Positions 1 through 5,041 are shown, counted from the first letter of the stretch. The stretch: DNA of 5,041 nucleotides from an uncultured Methylococcaceae bacterium (GCA_903910005.1 CAIVXW010000407.1:1-5041), one strand, 5' to 3'. Notes: a model not told the origin generated them from the letters alone. Made by a program: numbers and translations.

Positions 1-1
1 C

Positions 2-112
2 CTGCACGTCTCATCCCTCAAGACCTTCGTCGTCGGCCTGACTGCGGCCCAAAAAGCCCTCCTCACACTGCTCGGCGACCGCTATGTCGCTTTATATGCC
101 AATTCCGGGTGA
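2..112 (+). CDS. C-terminal end of a truncated-by-window protein, possibly a transposase
   Basis: An open frame enters from the left edge and ends at a TGA at 110-112, giving 36 residues that begin LHVSSLKTFVVGLTAAQK and end LLGDRYVALYANSG. The stretch has no stop and reads like a genuine protein C-terminus, with a short helix-like segment, leucine-rich and then Tyr/Ala-rich. The pattern of a Leu-Thr-x-x-Gln-Lys helix followed by Leu-Leu-Gly and a Leu-Tyr ending resembles, from memory, the C-termini of some DDE (IS4/IS1634-like) transposases. No catalytic residue or terminal inverted repeat is visible, so the family is a guess. It converges on amtB, with an amtB terminator between the two. 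I am fairly confident that it codes and unsure what it codes for. Confidence 0.4.
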   Translation: MHVSSLKTFVVGLTAAQKALLTLLGDRYVALYANSG

Positions 113-190
113 GGGATGCGGAATGGCGGTTTATGGTTTGGTCAAGCGGAGTTACCTGCCAAATATGCCCCTCGCTGCTTTCTGCCTGCC

Positions 191-217
191 CAAAAAAAAG
201 GGCACCCGCAGGTGCCC
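191..217 (-). terminator. Intrinsic terminator of glnK-amtB
   Basis: Read on the minus strand, a perfect 7-bp GC-rich stem (GGGCACC/GGTGCCC, arms at 211-217 and 200-206) closes a 4-base loop and is followed at once by eight T residues (A run at 192-199 on the plus strand). It lies 28 bases past the amtB stop. This is a textbook Rho-independent terminator ending the glnK-amtB transcript. The plus strand has no matching T tract, so it is directional. Confidence 0.93.
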
Positions 218-245
218 CAAGCAGCGTCAAAGCGAAATCAAGGCG

Positions 246-1661
246 TTAGAGGTGATAGGCCGTTTCACCGTGTTCGTTGATGTCCAGACCCTGGCGTTCG
301 GTTTCTTCCGAGACCCGGACGCCTACCAGCATGTCGACTATGCGGAGGGCCACATAGGATACGATCCCGGACCAGACCACCGCCGTACCGACGCCCCAGG
401 CCTGACTGGTCAACTGGGCCACCATGTCATACGCCGCCACCGCGTTGGCAACGTAGTCGTACACGCCGGTACCACCCAGGGCCGGACTGGCAAAAACAGC
501 CGTACCCAGGGCACCGATGATGCCGCCAACCCCGTGTACACCGAAGACGTCCAGTGAATCATCATAGCCCATCAGATGTTTGAGACGGGTCACGGCCCAG
601 AAGCAGGCCGCTCCCGCAATCAGTCCCAACGCGATACTGCCCATGGGGCCTGCGGTTCCACAGGCCGGCGTGATGGCAACCAGGCCGGCGACTGCCCCGG
701 AGGCTCCACCCAGCATACTGGGCTTGCCACGCACCAGCCATTCGGCACCTGTCCAGGCCAGGGTAGCCATGGCGGTGGCCAGCATCGTGTTGACAAATAC
801 CAGGGCCGACAAACCGTTGGCTTCCAGGTTGGAACCCACGTTAAATCCAAACCAGCCCACCCACAGCAGCGAGGCACCGATCATGGTCATGGTAACGCTG
901 TGCGGCGCAATAAACTCCTTGCCATACCCGATGCGCTTGCCAATCAGCAGACAGGCGACCAGACCGGCCATGCCGGCATTGATGTGAACCACGGTACCAC
1001 CGGCAAAATCGAGGGCTCCTTTTTGAAACAGGAAACCGGCCGTGGCTGCGGCTGCCTCGGCAGCCCTGGCATCGGTATAGGCATCAGGGCCGGCCCAATA
1101 CCATACCATGTGGGCCATGGGCAGGTAGGAAAAGGTAAACCAGATCAGCATGAACAGGAGTACGGCGGAGAATTTCATCCGTTCGGCAAAGGCACCCACG
1201 ATCAGGGCCGGTGTAATGGCGGCAAAGGTCAACTGGAAGACAACATAGATATACTCGGGAACATAAACCCCCTTGCTGAAGGTGGCTGCCATTGATTCCG
1301 GTGTAATACCTTTCAGGAAGGCCTTGCTGAATCCGCCAATAAAGGCATTGCCTTCGGTAAAGGCCAGACTGTATCCATACAGTGCCCATAACAGGGCCAT
1401 GAGCGAAAAGATCACAAAGACCTGCATCAGTACGGAGAGCATGTTCTTGGCCCTCACCATACCGCCGTAAAACAGGGCCAGACCCGGAATCACCATCAGG
1501 GTGACCAGCACGGTGGCCATGATCATCCAGGCGACATCGCCCTTGTCGGCGGTGGGGACGGGAACGGGTGCGGCAACTGCCATTTCCTCGCCCAGAGCCA
1601 GCCCGGAAAACCCGGAACACAGTATTGATAAAAACAGAAATTGGCTGAGTATACGTATCAT
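246..1661 (-). CDS. amtB: Ammonium transporter AmtB
   Basis: AmtB is a trimeric inner-membrane channel of the Amt/Mep/Rh family that takes up ammonium and is blocked by GlnK when nitrogen is plentiful. The 471-residue product starts with a signal-peptide-like segment (about residues 1-24) followed by about eleven hydrophobic helices. Family marks are visible: the GDVAWMI start of the first helix (41-47), FAERMKFSAVL (158-168), AHMVW (183-187), the LDFAGGTVVHIN block with Asp218 and His226, GWFGFNVGS (269-277), and VFGVHGVGG with His376. His226 and His376 are the twin pore histidines. The C-terminal tail (RVSEETERQGLDINEHGETAYHL region, 449-471) is the conserved GlnK-binding end. I chose the ATG at 1659-1661, 22 bases after the glnK stop, because earlier starts would overlap glnK. 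Its ribosome binding site is weak, so translation may be coupled to glnK. An ATG at 1692-1694, overlapping the glnK end, is an alternative giving 482 residues. Confidence 0.97.
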   Translation of the reverse strand: MIRILSQFLFLSILCSGFSGLALGEEMAVAAPVPVPTADKGDVAWMIMATVLVTLMVIPGLALFYGGMVRAKNMLSVLMQVFVIFSLMALLWALYGYSLAFTEGNAFIGGFSKAFLKGITPESMAATFSKGVYVPEYIYVVFQLTFAAITPALIVGAFAERMKFSAVLLFMLIWFTFSYLPMAHMVWYWAGPDAYTDARAAEAAAATAGFLFQKGALDFAGGTVVHINAGMAGLVACLLIGKRIGYGKEFIAPHSVTMTMIGASLLWVGWFGFNVGSNLEANGLSALVFVNTMLATAMATLAWTGAEWLVRGKPSMLGGASGAVAGLVAITPACGTAGPMGSIALGLIAGAACFWAVTRLKHLMGYDDSLDVFGVHGVGGIIGALGTAVFASPALGGTGVYDYVANAVAAYDMVAQLTSQAWGVGTAVVWSGIVSYVALRIVDMLVGVRVSEETERQGLDINEHGETAYHL

Positions 1662-1683
1662 GGTCTTGGCCCGGTCAGTTGAA

Positions 1684-2022
1684 TCAAAGGGCATCCAAAC
1701 CGGTTTCTCCGGTGCGGATGCGAATGACCTGTGCGAGGTCGAAAACAAAAATTTTACCGTCACCGATTTTGCCGGTGTTGGCCCGTTTGGTAATCACCTC
1801 TATGACGGTATCCAGTTGGTCATCAGTAACCGCAACCTCAAGTTTTACCTTGGGCAGAAAATCGACGACATATTCGGCTCCCCTGTACAACTCCGTATGG
1901 CCTTTTTGCCGACCGAAGCCTTTGACTTCAGTGACGGTAATACCCGAAACACCGACGTCAGAAAGAGCCTCCCTGACATCATCCAGTTTGAATGGCTTTA
2001 GAATGGCGGTCACGAATTTCAT
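1684..2022 (-). CDS. glnK: PII nitrogen regulatory protein GlnK
   Basis: This 112-residue cytoplasmic trimeric PII protein senses 2-oxoglutarate, ATP and ADP. In its unmodified state it plugs the AmtB pore. The sequence shows the usual start MKFVTAILKPFKLDDVREAL, the T-loop GRQKGHTELYRGAEY with Tyr51, the site uridylylated by GlnD, the PII signature TGKIGDGKIFV (83-93) and the RIRTGE C-terminal segment (101-106). The length equals the family norm. The ATG at 2020-2022 is supported by a good ribosome binding site (AAGGGGAG on the minus strand, 2031-2038). The open frame extends upstream to 2190, but that part is not PII-like and holds the promoter. The gene is followed by amtB after a 22-base gap, the classic glnK-amtB operon, with sigma54/NtrC-type signals upstream. 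GlnK is preferred over GlnB because of the linkage to amtB. Confidence 0.96.
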   Translation of the reverse strand: MKFVTAILKPFKLDDVREALSDVGVSGITVTEVKGFGRQKGHTELYRGAEYVVDFLPKVKLEVAVTDDQLDTVIEVITKRANTGKIGDGKIFVFDLAQVIRIRTGETGLDAL

Positions 2023-2106
2023 CTGGGCTGCTCCCCTTAATGGAAAATTTGGAAAAACGACCGGAATCGAATGAAACTCCGGGTTTATTGATTCATTACC
2101 ACTATT

Positions 2107-2122
2107 AGCATCATATGTGCCA
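2107..2122 (-). promoter_or_regulatory. Sigma54 (RpoN) -24/-12 promoter of glnK-amtB
   Basis: On the minus strand the sequence reads TGGCAC-ATATG-ATGCT, against the sigma54 consensus TGGCAC-N5-TTGCW. The -24 element is perfect, the spacing is exact, the invariant GG and GC are present, and only the first base of the -12 element differs. Transcription would start near 2096, leaving a leader of about 73 bases before the glnK ATG. The match, the orientation and the presence of upstream NtrC-type sites fit the known nitrogen control of glnK-amtB in proteobacteria. Confidence 0.82.
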
Positions 2123-2139
2123 TGCCATGCAGCAGCCAT

Positions 2140-2163
2140 AAAAAAAGCCGTCCGAAGACGGCT
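2140..2163 (-). terminator. Intrinsic terminator of hps-phi
   Basis: Minus-strand reading gives a perfect 7-bp stem (AGCCGTC/GACGGCT) capped by a UUCG tetraloop closed by a C-G pair, followed by a T tract (A run at 2140-2146 on the plus strand). It lies about 135 bases beyond the hps-phi stop and just upstream of the glnK sigma54 element, so it insulates glnK-amtB from hps-phi transcription. The opposite strand has only a short T run, so it is mainly directional. Confidence 0.9.
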
Positions 2164-2244
2164 TTGACTGGTATCCCTTTCCACTGGCATGGTTGGCGGT
2201 CGGGTAGGGAACCGGGGATCACCCGGGACTGATTCGCCACCCGG

Positions 2245-2261
2245 CGCACCACAATGGCTCG
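2245..2261. promoter_or_regulatory. Second, weaker NtrC-like site
   Basis: The sequence CGCACC-ACAAT-GGCTCG matches 8 of 12 positions of the NtrC dyad TGCACC-N5-GGTGCA. One half-site is nearly intact and the other is degenerate. Its centre lies about 29 bp, close to three helical turns, from the centre of the perfect site at 2274-2290. This resembles the paired enhancer sites of nitrogen-regulated genes. Alone it would not be convincing. Confidence 0.4.
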
Positions 2262-2273
2262 ACAGGGAATGAT

Positions 2274-2290
2274 TGCACCTTATTGGTGCA
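2274..2290. promoter_or_regulatory. NtrC enhancer site upstream of glnK-amtB
   Basis: The 17-bp sequence TGCACC-TTATT-GGTGCA is a perfect dyad and matches the NtrC (NRI) binding consensus exactly. It sits about 185 bp upstream of the predicted sigma54 start at about 2096, a workable enhancer distance. It begins only 8 bases beyond the hps-phi stop codon, so the enhancer lies between that gene and its terminator. Phosphorylated NtrC bound here would activate glnK-amtB under nitrogen limitation. Confidence 0.8.
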
Positions 2291-2298
2291 TTTGGATA

Positions 2299-3468
2299 TT
2301 ATTCGAGATTGGCGTGGCGGGTACGCATTTGTTCTTCCGGAATTTTCCTGGCATGAATCAAGTGTGCAACCGTGGCTTCCAGCATGAGCAGGGTCGACAA
2401 TTCGAACGTGGTGCCCATCGGCATGCCCACGGTTTTTTTATACTGTTCAGGCGTACCTACCTGCAAGGTCAGATCAGCCAGATCGCCGATGGTGGAACTG
2501 TTTTTGGTCGATATCAACACAATTCTGGCTCCCATCTCCCGGGCTTTTTTGGTAAAGGCCAGCATGGTTTCGGTTTCGCCGGAACCGGAGATGACGATGA
2601 ACAAATCACCTGGACGAATGCTGGGGGTGACGATTTCGCCCACCACATAAACATCGTAGCCTCCGTGCATCAGACGCATGGCGAAGAATTTGGCGATGAG
2701 GCCGGAACGACCGGCTCCGGTCACAAACACGCGGCGCGAACTGTCGAGCAGGGCGGTCAGGCGTGACTCATGACCGCGATCAGTGCTGGCCAGTACCCCC
2801 GACAATTTTGACATGATGAACTGGTGGTGATTGCCGTCGGCCAGTTCCCGGATTTCACGGGCAGCAACCTGCGGAGCCGGGGCACCGTAAATGGCGGCTC
2901 CGACCACAATGATATGGGCACCGGCCTTCTTTACCTGGTTGACGGTGGACTGGTTCACGCCCCCGGCCACCGAGATACGCACCGGCAATCCCAGTCTGGA
3001 TACGGCCTGCAGATCGGCATAGGGGGTTTGTCCGGCGGCCTGGGCGTCCAGTCCGGTGTGTACGCCGACGATTTGGGCACCGAGTCGGGCGGCCTCACGG
3101 GCGCAGGCCAGTTTGTCCGGCACGTTAATCAGATCAACCTGCACCTCAGCATTGTGGGCCTGGGCGGCTTTGACCACACCGGCAATGGTGGCCGAACCGG
3201 ACACACCCAGCACAGTGCAAATGTCGGCACCGGCCGCGTAAAACGGCGCGGCTTCATACTCGCCAGCGTCCATGGTTTTGAGATCAACCAGCAAGAGTTT
3301 GCCGGGAAAACGGGTTTTCAGGTCACGAACGATGCCGATGCCGTTGTGCTTGATGCAGGGCGTGCCGATCTCGAAAATATCGACATAAGGTGCCGTCAGG
3401 CTGGCCAGTTTGAGGGTCTGGGCCGGATCGAGAGAATCCAGTGCCAACTGGATGAGGGGTCTGGTCAT
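2299..3468 (-). CDS. hps-phi: Bifunctional 3-hexulose-6-phosphate synthase / 6-phospho-3-hexuloisomerase
   Basis: This cytoplasmic enzyme of the ribulose monophosphate pathway condenses formaldehyde with ribulose 5-phosphate to hexulose 6-phosphate and isomerises that to fructose 6-phosphate. Residues 1-about 212 form the HPS half, an OMP-decarboxylase-like (beta/alpha)8 barrel: ALDSLD with Asp11, FEIGTP with Glu33, the catalytic VDLKTMD array (Asp62, Lys64, Asp67), VGVHTG with His137, SVAGGV (166-171) and VVGAAIYGA (188-196). Residues about 217-389 form the PHI half, a SIS sugar-isomerase fold: GAGRSG (251-256), SGSGET (294-299), STKNS (320-324) and PMGTTFE ending in Glu356. The linker is short and the halves are in one uninterrupted frame. 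The ATG at 3466-3468 follows a strong ribosome binding site (GGAGG at 3476-3480). Both active sites look complete. A sigma70-like promoter lies at 3540-3568 and a terminator at 2140-2163, so it is probably monocistronic. Separate hps and phi genes are the commoner arrangement; fusions in this order are known in archaea and some methanotrophs. Confidence 0.96.
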   Translation of the reverse strand: MTRPLIQLALDSLDPAQTLKLASLTAPYVDIFEIGTPCIKHNGIGIVRDLKTRFPGKLLLVDLKTMDAGEYEAAPFYAAGADICTVLGVSGSATIAGVVKAAQAHNAEVQVDLINVPDKLACAREAARLGAQIVGVHTGLDAQAAGQTPYADLQAVSRLGLPVRISVAGGVNQSTVNQVKKAGAHIIVVGAAIYGAPAPQVAAREIRELADGNHHQFIMSKLSGVLASTDRGHESRLTALLDSSRRVFVTGAGRSGLIAKFFAMRLMHGGYDVYVVGEIVTPSIRPGDLFIVISGSGETETMLAFTKKAREMGARIVLISTKNSSTIGDLADLTLQVGTPEQYKKTVGMPMGTTFELSTLLMLEATVAHLIHARKIPEEQMRTRHANLE

Positions 3469-3539
3469 GGTTTTTCCTCCGACGAATGAGTACCGTTGTT
3501 GAATGGTTGTTGCAATGATCCCGTGTGCAGGGACGGCTT

Positions 3540-3568
3540 ATCCTAAGCAGAGTCAGGCTCTGCGGCAA
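3540..3568 (-). promoter_or_regulatory. Candidate sigma70 promoter of hps-phi
   Basis: On the minus strand a -35 element TTGCCG (3563-3568) is separated by exactly 17 bases from a -10 element TAGGAT (3540-3545). Each matches 4 of 6 consensus bases. Transcription would begin near 3533, giving a leader of about 65 bases that ends in the strong ribosome binding site. No terminator or other gene lies between this and hps-phi. The spacing and location support it; the box matches are only moderate. Confidence 0.5.
3547..3563. promoter_or_regulatory. Inverted repeat in the hps-phi promoter spacer, possible operator
   Basis: GCAGAG-TCAGG-CTCTGC is a perfect 6-bp dyad with a 5-base centre that fills the spacer between the proposed -35 and -10 boxes. 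No T tract follows on either strand, so it is not an intrinsic terminator. A dyad centred in a promoter spacer is a typical place for a repressor or a MerR-like activator. No regulator gene is visible nearby and I do not recognise the motif. Confidence 0.35.
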
Positions 3569-3598
3569 GGGGGGGCGAAAAGGGCATTCGAGTCCGCC

Positions 3599-3617
3599 GG
3601 CTGCCAGGATGGCAGCC
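3599..3617. repeat. Perfect inverted repeat after the nuclease fragment
   Basis: GGCTGCC-AGGAT-GGCAGCC forms a perfect 7-bp GC-rich stem with a 5-base loop, starting 3 bases past the stop of the minus-strand nuclease fragment (stop at 3621-3623). Neither side carries a T tract, so it may be a weak or Rho-aided terminator, an RNA-stabilising hairpin or a REP-like dispersed element. One copy gives no way to choose. Confidence 0.5.
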
Positions 3618-3620
3618 CTG

Positions 3621-4067
3621 CTATCCGTCGAAATACCAGTCGCTCCAGCCCAGTGCCACCACCGCAAAGCGGGTAATGGATGGCAGCTTAAAGCGTTCAA
3701 TCAGGCTGTCGCCATAGTGCATCGCCTGGACTTCGGCTTCGGTCAGTTTGCTGGCTACCAGGGGTAATTGCATCAGTTCCTCACGGGATTTTTGCCTGAG
3801 TTCTTCCCCGCTTAGTTTCACTTCGTTCAGGCTCACATATTTGAATTCCAGTACCAGATCCAGCCGCTTGAACCGGCGCATGTCCGGGCGAACGATAAAA
3901 CTCAGATCGGCATGGCCGTGATTGACTTCGGTTTCCGACACCATCATGTAGATATGATCGTTGAACAACACTGCCATGATCAGAATTTGAATGTAACACC
4001 AGCGAATCCGCTGCATCTCGGCAAGCTGCGTGGCCTCCGTGCCAGCCGCCTCAACGGCAGTGCCCAT
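3621..4067 (-). pseudogene. C-terminal PD-(D/E)XK nuclease fragment of an AAA-ATPase-like protein
   Basis: The open frame encodes 148 residues counted from an internal ATG. From about residue 28 it resembles the nuclease end of AAA-ATPase-like/PD-(D/E)XK proteins (the PF09820 plus DUF1703-type group): LFNDHIYMMVSETEVNHG, then GHADLSF with Asp54, LVLEFKYVSL with the Glu74-x-Lys76 pair, a charged helical stretch LSGEELRQKSREELMQLPLV, and the closing RFAVVALGW strand. The catalytic Asp and Glu-x-Lys are kept. The whole ATPase half, normally some 350-400 residues, is missing. The first 27 or so residues belong instead to the remnant described at 3987-4260, in the same frame. It has no ribosome binding site of its own that I can see. 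The best reading is a 5'-truncated relic; a small expressed nuclease domain cannot be excluded. The start of an apparent intact relative lies at 4709 on the opposite strand. Confidence 0.7.
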
Positions 4068-4260
4068 GAATTTTTGCTACAAACGCTGGAAGAAGGATTG
4101 TTTGGCGCAGACCGCCAGTTGATCGTGCCTGACGGGACAGCAGGCGGGTGGCATCCATCGCCAGTTGCTCGGCCTCAGCGGCATGTTCCTGCGCCCGGGC
4201 CAGCAGCGGTTCCAGGGTTTTATCAAGCGTTGCAAGTTCTTGTGGAGGGTAGTCAAACAC
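3987..4260 (-). pseudogene. N-terminal remnant of a coiled-coil-like protein, frameshifted and with an internal stop
   Basis: A GTG at 4258-4260, 10 bases after an AGGA/GAGG ribosome binding site (4271-4275), opens a protein starting MFDYPPQELATLDKTLEPLL, followed by an Ala/Glu/Leu-rich helix (ARAQEHAAEAEQLAMDATRL) of coiled-coil character. After LLS the frame is lost at a GGG run (4134-4136). Dropping one base restores VRHDQLAVCAKQSFFQRL, then a TAG (4077-4079) falls where a Trp codon (TGG) would fit, then QKFMGTAVEAAG...LAEMQRIRWCYIQ continues in the frame of the nuclease fragment. From memory, small bacterial proteins of unknown function share this order: acidic helix, LLS, a FFKR-W motif and an EMQ-x(3)-W segment. 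I cannot name the family. Two disabling lesions and the join to an unrelated domain make it a pseudogene. Confidence 0.55.
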
Positions 4261-4708
4261 GGAAGGTATGTCCTCAATGGGTTAAATCATCTTCGCTACG
4301 GTGCTTTTTGACATGAGACTGGCAGCCGCGTCCTGTGGGGGATCGAACCGGGCGGGGAGACGCCTCGGCCAGGCTGTGAATCCGGTCGCTCAAGACCGAA
4401 AAGCCGACGCTCGTTACACAAACCTGCATCTTGTGCCGATGGCAACGAGCTGGCTGAATTATCGTGGAAGTCATTGCTTTCGGCAAACAGGGTGAGTGCA
4501 AACTGGCGGGCGGTTGGCCTGAACAGACATAACGGCGATGTCATCAACTCGATCAGTCCTGTGACAAAAAAAGCAGTTGGTTGTTGTGGTACTGGTTTGG
4601 CTGCCACCCGCCCCTAACTCCAGGCGACGCCACGCCCAAAAAATCCTTGCCAGCGCACGGCCGGTAAAGGTACCCTTGTTTTCCCCCTCGCAAGCCCTCC
4701 AGACCGGT
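4261..4708. other. Intergenic stretch with no recognisable gene
   Basis: This stretch of 448 bases lies between two divergent starts: the GTG of the remnant on the minus strand and the ATG of the AAA-ATPase-like gene on the plus strand. Short open frames of 64-103 codons occur on both strands, but their products are rich in Pro, Arg, Ser, Cys and His, lack a ribosome binding site and resemble nothing I know. A small dyad CGGTC-GCTCAA-GACCG lies at about 4383-4398, without a T tract. I found no tRNA, terminator or convincing promoter. It may be decayed coding DNA. Confidence 0.5.
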
Positions 4709-5041
4709 ATGAACCGTAAAAAACTCCCCATCGGGATTCAAACTTTCCGTGAAATCCGCGAAGAAAATCACTATTATGTCGATAAAACCGGTTTTGCCCT
4801 GCGGTTAATCAGCGAGGGCAAACATTATTTCCTCTCCCGGCCCAGACGCTTCGGCAAATCGCTGTTTCTGGATACCCTGGCGGAATTGTTTGAAGGCAAC
4901 GAACCGCTGTTTCGGGGCTTGTATTGCCACAGCCGCTGGGACTGGTCAATAACCTATCCGGTGATTCGGCTCAATCTGGGGCAAGGCCTGGTGCAATCCG
5001 TCACTGAATTGCAGCAATTGCTGGGTGAACAGATTCGTCAG
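4709..5041 (+). CDS. AAA-ATPase-like protein (PF09820 type), N-terminal part
   Basis: The frame opens at the ATG at 4709 and runs off the right edge after 111 residues. MNRKKLPIGIQTFREI is the standard opening of AAA-ATPase-like proteins that carry a C-terminal PD-(D/E)XK nuclease. YVDKTGF (23-29) and the P-loop region FLSRPRRFGKSLFLDTL (41-57, nucleotide-binding Gly49-Lys50-Ser51) are hallmarks, followed by LFEGNEPLFRGL (60-71) and the strand YPVIRLNLGQG (83-93). Full-length members are usually above 500 residues, so most lies outside the window. The cellular role of the family is unsettled; it is common, often multicopy, and suspected to act on nucleic acid or in defence. The start is chosen by homology, because the ribosome binding site is poor. 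An in-frame TTG at 4676 is a less likely alternative. Confidence 0.9.
   Translation, partial: MNRKKLPIGIQTFREIREENHYYVDKTGFALRLISEGKHYFLSRPRRFGKSLFLDTLAELFEGNEPLFRGLYCHSRWDWSITYPVIRLNLGQGLVQSVTELQQLLGEQIRQ

Noticed and set aside
84..557. Plus-strand open frame spanning the amtB terminator and 3' end
   Set aside because: It crosses a strong terminator and runs antisense to amtB, with no ribosome binding site or recognisable domain.
576..1295. Long plus-strand open frame opposite amtB (239 codons)
   Set aside because: It lies wholly antisense to a certain amtB gene. Its product is a low-complexity Gly/His/Gln/Thr-rich sequence typical of the complement of GC-rich coding DNA.
2023..2190. 56-codon upstream extension of the glnK frame
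   Set aside because: It contains the sigma54 element and the hps-phi terminator, and PII proteins start with the MKFVTAILKPF-type sequence at 2022.
2194..2239. Nested GC-rich dyad (TGGCG...CGCCA around CCGGG...CCCGG) between the NtrC sites and the hps-phi terminator
   Set aside because: The stems are only 5 bp with large internal loops, as expected by chance in GC-rich DNA; no function is supported.
2254..3489. Plus-strand open frames opposite hps-phi (2254-2766, 2824-3489)
   Set aside because: Antisense to a complete bifunctional enzyme gene; the products are His/Gly/Gln-rich and resemble nothing known.
4330..4370. tRNA T-arm-like sequence (GGTTCGATCC on the minus strand)
   Set aside because: The flanking bases do not form a T stem, and no acceptor, D or anticodon arm could be built around it.
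4646..4676. TTGCCA as a -35 box for the AAA-ATPase-like gene
   Set aside because: At a usable spacing the -10 position reads TACCCT, matching only 3 of 6 bases. Too weak to list as a promoter.
4274..4771. Minus-strand open frames in and beyond the right intergenic stretch
   Set aside because: Several overlapping frames of similar length with no ribosome binding site, biased Pro/Arg/Cys/Ser composition and no recognisable family; one runs into the start of the plus-strand AAA gene.

Overview
The window looks like part of a gammaproteobacterial type I methanotroph chromosome (Methylococcales-like) or a close RuMP-pathway methylotroph. The evidence is a natural fusion of 3-hexulose-6-phosphate synthase to 6-phospho-3-hexuloisomerase, the two key enzymes of formaldehyde fixation by the ribulose monophosphate cycle, next to a proteobacterial glnK-amtB pair with sigma54/NtrC-type signals. 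The genus cannot be named from this stretch alone.

Layout, left to right. Bases 2-112 carry the last codons of a plus-strand gene, possibly a transposase. Bases 246-2022 hold glnK-amtB on the minus strand, read right to left and closed by a strong intrinsic terminator at 191-217. Their control region (about 2023-2298) holds a sigma54-type -24/-12 element, the intrinsic terminator of the gene upstream, a perfect NtrC-type palindrome and a weaker second copy. Bases 2299-3468 are the minus-strand hps-phi fusion, with a strong ribosome binding site and a plausible sigma70 promoter whose spacer holds a 17-bp dyad. Bases 3621-4260 are a decayed minus-strand reading frame: the start of one gene (a coiled-coil-like protein), broken by a frameshift and a stop, joined to the C-terminal PD-(D/E)XK nuclease domain of an AAA-ATPase-like/nuclease gene. 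Bases 4261-4708 contain no recognisable gene. Bases 4709-5041 are the start of an apparently intact plus-strand AAA-ATPase-like gene of the family from which the nuclease fragment derives.

Functionally the left two thirds are core metabolism: formaldehyde assimilation (hps-phi) beside nitrogen-regulated ammonium uptake (GlnK gates AmtB). The right third is accessory DNA with signs of rearrangement. I see no CRISPR array, no rRNA or tRNA, and no convincing new multi-gene system. The most unusual structures are the chimeric pseudogene and the dyad inside the hps-phi promoter.
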